Shown: positions 59,436 through 64,000 of the stretch, piece after piece
Position numbering within the stretch: the stretch's first letter is position 1
Layout: every line of letters begins with the position of its first letter
Made by a program: the position numbers and the translations under genes
The notes under the pieces: generated by a model
What the model was told of the DNA's origin: nothing
Databases searched by the model: none
What the model saw: the letters and a program-made list of their open reading frames with translations, nothing else
Source of the DNA: Streptomyces sp. NBC_00568
GTDB taxonomy: Bacteria; Actinomycetota; Actinomycetes; Streptomycetales; Streptomycetaceae
Assembly: GCF_026341855.1 (NCBI RefSeq)
Contig: NZ_JAPENW010000002.1
Coordinates: forward strand, 1-64,000
Length of the DNA stretch: 64,000 nt
Reading direction: 5' to 3'

Positions 59436-59774
59436 TCAGGCCAAGACCTGTGGGCCCGGCTCTCGTACGATGGTCGCCTCCTTGTACGCGAGGTGCCCGA
59501 CAGCGGAGTAGGCCTTGCCCAGCACTCCCGCGAGCTGCACGGCCGACTCTGCATACCGCTGGACTTCGGCGTCGCTCTGAAGCACCTCTCCGGAGGCCTC
59601 GAGCAGGGCCAGGACTGTCCGCATCTCGCCCACGCAGCGGGTCAGGAAGCTGTAGATCCGATAGGCCTCCAGCGGATACTCGATTCCCCGGTGCTGGAGG
59701 TCGCAGACGAGCTCGGCGAGGGAGCGAGCCGCGTTCTCCGCGTTCTGGGCGATGCCCTCGGTGTTCTCGCTCAC
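59436..59774 (-). CDS. helical hypothetical protein, 112 aa
   Basis: GTG 59774 begins VSENTEGIAQNAENAARSLA. The protein is all-helical with heptad-like spacing (VCDLQHRGIEYPLEAYRIYS, MRTVLALLEASGEVLQSDAE, VQLAGVLGKAYSAVGHLAY). A longer start (GTG 59810) has AAGGAG between the two starts. It follows the 99-aa gene closely and may be co-transcribed with it. Family not recognised. Confidence 0.55.
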   Translation of the reverse strand: MSENTEGIAQNAENAARSLAELVCDLQHRGIEYPLEAYRIYSFLTRCVGEMRTVLALLEASGEVLQSDAEVQRYAESAVQLAGVLGKAYSAVGHLAYKEATIVREPGPQVLA

Positions 59775-59806
59775 GTGGATCCGGATCTCCTTGCTGGGGT
59801 GGCGGG

Positions 59807-60106
59807 TCACGGACGGCCGGTGAACGGGCAGCTGGGTCGCATGGATGCTGGAAGCGCCACCATGTACAAGGTCGTCTGGCGCGCGTAGAACAGCGGGCTG
59901 ATCGGCAGCACTCGTCCCCGTGTACGGGTGTCCGACAGGATCACGGGTGACACCGTCTTCATCAGCGCTGGCCTTGCCGGTGGGGTGGCGGACAGGCTCA
60001 CCCGCGCGAGGTCCTGGCCGCGGATGAGGTCGGGGTGCTGCTGGCCGTATGAGGCCCACAGGTCCGGTAGGTCATCGAGGAGTTCCGCGCGGTCGGCCAG
60101 CGACAT
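59807..60106 (-). CDS. hypothetical protein, 99 aa
   Basis: ATG 60106 has ribosome site GGGGAG; the longer start at 60130 does not. The N-terminus is acidic (MSLADRAELLDDLPDLWASY) and the C-terminus ends in a hydrophobic/basic stretch (PISPLFYARQTTLYMVALPA). Function unknown. It precedes the 112-aa gene by 32 bases. Confidence 0.45.
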   Translation of the reverse strand: MSLADRAELLDDLPDLWASYGQQHPDLIRGQDLARVSLSATPPARPALMKTVSPVILSDTRTRGRVLPISPLFYARQTTLYMVALPASMRPSCPFTGRP

Positions 60107-60160
60107 CCGCTCCCCGCCCGCCGGCAACATCCGGAAGTCGCCTCCGGAGGCGCGGTCATG

Positions 60161-60364
60161 CTAGGCGAGAAGGAAGAACAGCTGGGTGGGCCTGGCAGCG
60201 AAGCGTTGCGGATCCGCATTGCGTGACGCGTGCAGGCTGAAGAACGCTCCGGCCGTCACCGCGAGCACGATCGGGTCCGCCTCGAGGAGTTTCGCCGCCG
60301 TCGAGCGTCGGCACGGCGTGCACCGCTCGATGGCCGCGCCGATCAATGCTGACGCAGTCCGCAT
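60161..60364 (-). CDS. hypothetical protein, 67 aa
   Basis: ATG 60364 (MRTASALIGAAIERCTPCRR) with a CxxC, then helices (AAKLLEADPIVLAVTAGAFF) and a hydrophobic C-terminus. It reads in the same direction as its neighbours, 54 bases before the next gene. Evidence is codon bias only. Confidence 0.35.
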   Translation of the reverse strand: MRTASALIGAAIERCTPCRRSTAAKLLEADPIVLAVTAGAFFSLHASRNADPQRFAARPTQLFFLLA

Positions 60365-60585
60365 GTCCGGCGGGGACTCCACTCCCCACCGGCTGGGACT
60401 CGAAATGCCCGGATCGCTGAGTGCCCCTCGCCGCCCCAGGAACGGGCCACGCTTCCGCTCCCCGAAGCCAGCCTCACCCCGGCACTGCTGAAACCCTCGA
60501 GTAGCACTTGCACGACTGCGCCGCCTCATTGATGTCCTTGGCGGTGCCCGGCTCCGGCAGCGCCCATGGACGAGTACGAACTCCC

Positions 60586-60804
60586 CTACGGACCGGCCGC
60601 GCACACCGGTCGCCGCTCGAACACCGACTGCTCTGACTCTTGGGGGCGGCGGGCCGACAGCGGCCTGGCCGAGGGCGACGGCGACGGCCGAGTAGACCTC
60701 GGGGCGGTGCCATAGCTGGCCGCCTTGAGAGCTGCGGGGGTGCCGTAGCTGTCGGCGCTCTCCTGGTTGATGAACAGGCCACCGGTCAAGCGAACCGCAA
60801 GCAT
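60586..60804 (-). CDS. small protein downstream of the LCAT-like hydrolase
   Basis: A 72-aa ORF whose ATG lies four bases after the stop of the hydrolase (TAG GTCG ATG), a spacing that suggests translational coupling. It reads MLAVRLTGGLFINQESADSY and then a Ser/Pro/Arg-rich tail. No family recognised. It could be a minor partner of the hydrolase or chance. Confidence 0.35.
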   Translation of the reverse strand: MLAVRLTGGLFINQESADSYGTPAALKAASYGTAPRSTRPSPSPSARPLSARRPQESEQSVFERRPVCAAGP

Positions 60805-60808
60805 CGAC

Positions 60809-62329
60809 CTACACCTCGTCTGGTCTGAAAGCCATCACCAACTGCGTCACTGGTGCCGCCTCGCTCACGCGGGCCGCGACCCTATACAGGCCCGGCTCGC
60901 GCAACGTCACCATCGCCGCCATGTCGTCCTCCCTTCCGGAAAGGCGTGGTCTGGCCACACAGATGCCAGTCTCGGCGTTGACGATCTCGCATGTCACTGA
61001 CACCGGACTGTCGCGCCCGGTCACGCGAAGTTCCCATGCCTCCCCGGCGACGGCTCCCTCATCCGGCAGGTCTAGCCCGAGCTCGCCAGGGCCCATCGGC
61101 GGCCCGGCATAGCCGTCGTACTCAGTGAGCACGCTGTGGATGTACTTCAAGGCGCTGTCATGCTTGGCCAAGGCACCATGCTGGACGGGCATCCAGACTG
61201 GCTGCCGAACGGAATTGGTGGCCGCATCCCGGTAGACGGTGCCGTCCCCCCAACGGTCCCAGCCTTTTGGAATCCCGTGGCAGTTCCGCACTAGCTCACC
61301 AGCCGCGTCCACCTTGAACGCCCGGTACTCCGGATAGACGATCCCGTTCTTGATGCGAACGCTTTGTACGGTCGGCTGTGCCACGCCCGCGACCGCGCGG
61401 TGGTCAGGCAGTACGACAGCGGCCTCGGTGCGCATCTTCAACTGGAAGCCTGCCGCGGCGCGAGCAAGCTCGCTGTTCCCGCCGATGCCCTCCACCACAT
61501 CTGGGGTAAGCCGAGATACCTCCTGTCCCTCATCGATGCACCGGTAGTCCGGCAGAAGGTCGTGCACACTCGGCAGCGTCGCGGCCAAGGCCTGCAAGCG
61601 CTTGCGAACGCGACCCGGACCTCTACCCTCACCCCGCTCGCCGTTCAGCATCACTGCGGCCTTCGCCGACCCGAGGAATGGCGTACCGAGAGTGATCACC
61701 GTTCGGGTATCAGGCTGTAGATCCTTGTGGTGGTGCAGGGCGGCCCTCGTTACCAGCCCGCCCATCGAATGTGCCACGAACACCAGTTGCGGCATTCGCT
61801 CCTGGCACCGGGCGCGCAATGCTGGCGTGCTGGCAACGACCGCCTTCCACTTTTCAAGGCGCTGGCGCGCCGCTTCAGCTAGTTGTCGCCCGTTGTAGTC
61901 CACCGACAGCCGCCAGTCGTACGCAAACTCCAACATCGCCGCCCGATCCACCACCGCGCTGCGCACCATCTGGACGAGGTCGTGATACGGCTCGATGCCC
62001 TCCAGAAGAGAAAGCCACTGGGGGCGGATCCGCAGCAGGTCCGAAGGCTGAACCCGCGCTGGTCCTGCGCCCTCCAGCTCGGCCTCGGTCACGTGCAGCG
62101 CCCGGAGACCGTCGTCGCGGCCCAGTGCTTCGCGGAGCAGACTTGGCGCCAGTCCCCAGAGCACCTTACTGGTCTTGGCGTCGATGAGTTCGCTGCCCAT
62201 GATGCCCGGAACGATCACTACCGCGTCCACCGTGGTGTCCCGGCTCTTCCGGGCAGATGGGTTCCAAATTTGTGGTTGCTGCACCTTAGATCTCCTTTTG
62301 CTCCCCCAGTGCAGCAGACTAATCGTCAT
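60809..62329 (-). CDS. LCAT-like alpha/beta hydrolase (lipase/acyltransferase) paired with a caspase-NTPase gene
   Basis: A 506-aa serine hydrolase of the lecithin:cholesterol acyltransferase/phospholipase-like group. VVIVPGIMGSELIDAKTSKV (about residue 38-57) is the LCAT-type oxyanion start, FAYDWRLSVDYN a conserved strand, FVAHSMGGLVTRAAL the nucleophile elbow (Ser near 184) and VITLGTPFLGSAK the next strand. GDGTVYRDAAT and a late His complete the layout. A C-terminal beta-sandwich (WELRVTGRDSPVSVTCEIVN) is added. It is divergent from the caspase-like gene, and their start codons overlap within CATG at 62327-62330. A membrane-lipid target is inferred. Confidence 0.8.
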   Translation of the reverse strand: MTISLLHWGSKRRSKVQQPQIWNPSARKSRDTTVDAVVIVPGIMGSELIDAKTSKVLWGLAPSLLREALGRDDGLRALHVTEAELEGAGPARVQPSDLLRIRPQWLSLLEGIEPYHDLVQMVRSAVVDRAAMLEFAYDWRLSVDYNGRQLAEAARQRLEKWKAVVASTPALRARCQERMPQLVFVAHSMGGLVTRAALHHHKDLQPDTRTVITLGTPFLGSAKAAVMLNGERGEGRGPGRVRKRLQALAATLPSVHDLLPDYRCIDEGQEVSRLTPDVVEGIGGNSELARAAAGFQLKMRTEAAVVLPDHRAVAGVAQPTVQSVRIKNGIVYPEYRAFKVDAAGELVRNCHGIPKGWDRWGDGTVYRDAATNSVRQPVWMPVQHGALAKHDSALKYIHSVLTEYDGYAGPPMGPGELGLDLPDEGAVAGEAWELRVTGRDSPVSVTCEIVNAETGICVARPRLSGREDDMAAMVTLREPGLYRVAARVSEAAPVTQLVMAFRPDEV

Positions 62330-64000
62330 GAACAGTGCGAAAGAGGATGATTCGCTGCTTGGTGACCGTGTCCGACGCCGCCTCGTGACGATCGCCGTAC
62401 TGGACTACGGGGACGAGGACACAGAGTTCATCGAGGGCATGAAGGAGCAGCTCCAAGCCCTCGACGTCTGGTGGCGCGCCCCCGATTTGGGCGATCGCCG
62501 GTTCGCTCCGGAACAGGCTCTGGAGCTCCAACATTGCTGGGACCTGACCAACTTCTTGCACGAAATTGATTTGCATGAGGCACCCGCTGAGGACGCCATC
62601 GTGCTGTTCATCTCCGGCCACGGCCACGCCGGCTCCGGCGGCAGTCACTACTTCCTGCTGCCCAAGACCCAGCTAGATCGGCTGCCAGTCACCGCCTACC
62701 GCACTGCCGACCTCGTCCTCGAAGCCATCGGTTCACACGCTGAGCACGTTCTCGTGATCGTCAACACCTGTCAGGCGCACGGCGCTGACATCGACCTTTC
62801 CCAACTCAGGGCCGATCTCAGCGCGAAACGCGCCAACAGTCCCACCGTCGTCGGTCTGGCCACCACTGATATCCGCACTACCGTCGGTGTCCGCAACCTC
62901 AGTCATCTCCTCGCTCAGGTCCAACAGCAGCTGCGAACCTCGGCGCAGCTCACCAACCCCTACCTGAGCTTCGCCGAGTTCCTCGAACAACTGAACTTGG
63001 CCGCTGAAGCGATCGAGTGCAAACCGCCGAAGGCTCTGTTCGGCTCGGACGGCTCCTCCGCCAAGCACCTGTGCCTACCCAACCCCGGCTATCAACCAGC
63101 CCTCGTCGCCCCCGAACGCAGCCAGGTCGCCACTAGCGACGCTGACATGCGGTTCTGGATCAGCCGTGCCAGTGGTCGTCCCCATCGCACCGACCCCGGC
63201 TGGTACTTCTCCGGCCGCCAGCCCCTCACCCGGGCACTGGCCGACTTCCTGCGCGACGGACCGCTCCAGGGAAGAAGCCCGTCTTTGATCATCACCGGGA
63301 CCGCCGGCAGCGGAAAGTCAGCCGTTATCGGCCGAGCCGTGACCCTCAGCGACTCCGGCTTCCGCGCGGACCCGGCCTTCGCTCAAGCCCTCGTGCACAC
63401 CCCCACCGAGACTGTGCCACCGGTGGGTTCCGTCGATGTCGCGGTTCGCGCGCGCCAACGCTCGGCCGAAGGTGTCATCGCAGCGCTGCTCGATGGAATT
63501 GGAGGCAAGCCACCGACCTCCAGGCAGGGGCAGGACCACCTTGCTGACATGCGCGAAGCTCTCCTTGAGGCCCTGCACGACATCGCCAGCACCGGCAAGA
63601 CCGTCACCTTCGTTATCGACGGCCTGGACGAAGCGGATGATCCCTACCGCCTGATCCCCCAGCTCATTGCCCCTCTCGCGCAAACCCGCTTTGGCACGCC
63701 GAAGCTCATCATCGGCGTTCGCAGCCACCTCACCAAAGGGGCGCCCGCCGCTGACGACACCGCACTGCTGGACCACCTCAGACGAGCCCTGACTATTCGT
63801 CTGCTTGCAGACGCCGACATCCCGCCGCTGGAACTGCGCACCGACGGCCCAGACACCGTCCAAGACATCCAGGCTTACCTCCAGGCTTTGCTCGACGACA
63901 TCGACGACCACTCCTTCGACGTCACCGAGACCGCAGGCCGGATCACGCGACACATCCCCGCAGTCTCCTTCCTCGATGCCCGCATCGCAGGGGATCAGAT
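62328..64000 (+). CDS. caspase-like + P-loop NTPase protein, cut by window edge
   Basis: At least 557 residues, open to the window end. ATG 62328 is the first start with good coding behind it; GTG 62385 and TTG 62298 are alternatives. The caspase-like domain has His in FISGHGHAG (about 97) and Cys in VNTCQAHG (about 147), the same spacing as in the 51688 protein. The linker GWYFSGRQPLTRALADFL parallels that protein. Walker A is GTAGSGKSA (about 327) and Walker B FVIDGLDEA. The C-terminus, where a sensor domain is expected, lies beyond the window. It is divergent from the LCAT-like hydrolase with overlapping start codons. Confidence 0.85.
   Translation, partial: MNSAKEDDSLLGDRVRRRLVTIAVLDYGDEDTEFIEGMKEQLQALDVWWRAPDLGDRRFAPEQALELQHCWDLTNFLHEIDLHEAPAEDAIVLFISGHGHAGSGGSHYFLLPKTQLDRLPVTAYRTADLVLEAIGSHAEHVLVIVNTCQAHGADIDLSQLRADLSAKRANSPTVVGLATTDIRTTVGVRNLSHLLAQVQQQLRTSAQLTNPYLSFAEFLEQLNLAAEAIECKPPKALFGSDGSSAKHLCLPNPGYQPALVAPERSQVATSDADMRFWISRASGRPHRTDPGWYFSGRQPLTRALADFLRDGPLQGRSPSLIITGTAGSGKSAVIGRAVTLSDSGFRADPAFAQALVHTPTETVPPVGSVDVAVRARQRSAEGVIAALLDGIGGKPPTSRQGQDHLADMREALLEALHDIASTGKTVTFVIDGLDEADDPYRLIPQLIAPLAQTRFGTPKLIIGVRSHLTKGAPAADDTALLDHLRRALTIRLLADADIPPLELRTDGPDTVQDIQAYLQALLDDIDDHSFDVTETAGRITRHIPAVSFLDARIAGDQ

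Overview
The window is from a high-GC actinomycete, almost certainly a Streptomyces. It has strong G/C bias at third codon positions, many GTG starts, families typical of the genus (two DUF6233-type proteins, a DUF6082-type protein, CsbD, secreted HNH and lamin-tail proteins) and an overlapping pair resembling the telomere-associated and terminal proteins of linear Streptomyces replicons (56.1-59.2 kb). The density of broken genes, integrase and resolvase remnants, an insertion sequence and orphan immunity genes suggests a variable chromosome arm or a linear plasmid rather than core genome. All gene names rest on motifs read by eye; no database search was possible.

Layout. 0-6.3 kb: a DNA ligase broken by an in-frame TAG, a membrane-anchored protein, a two-repeat CRISPR relic, a small sigma-like gene, a P-loop kinase-like protein and a chloroperoxidase-type hydrolase. 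6.5-8.3 kb: a tRNA-Ser 3' fragment, decayed PRC-barrel and DUF6479-like genes, and CsbD. 8.5-15.2 kb: a Y-family (ImuB-like) polymerase under a near-consensus LexA box, two DUF6233 genes that share a start-proximal promoter-like element, Ku, and a secreted HNH nuclease. 15.5-22 kb: small unknown genes, a serine resolvase with a probable res site, a TIGR02391-type protein, an endonuclease VII-type HNH protein and a lipoprotein. 22-27 kb: fragments and small genes of a decayed prophage or integrative element.

27.2-38.3 kb holds a five-gene co-directional cluster: a DUF6603-type protein, two large proteins of unknown function, and two tandem paralogues with a near-identical N-terminal half, a partly diverged Ig-like segment and unrelated-looking C-terminal tips. 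This resembles a structural assembly with a swappable binding tip; its function is unknown. 38.8-46.6 kb: a lamin-tail protein, a peptide-maturation-type methyltransferase, scattered pieces of one radical SAM gene, a truncated integrase with its accessory gene, an epoxide hydrolase, and an IS5-type element carrying an immunity-like passenger.

47-49.4 kb carries a barstar-domain protein and an Imm49-type protein with no toxin nearby. 49.9-56 kb carries a DUF6082-type protein and then an alpha/beta hydrolase overlapping a 1440-aa caspase-like/NTPase/WD40 protein. After the telomere-type pair and some small genes, 60.8-64 kb holds a second hydrolase, divergent from a second caspase-like/P-loop protein that runs off the window. 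The repeated pairing of a serine hydrolase with a caspase-NTPase protein is the strongest candidate here for an undescribed conflict or immune system.
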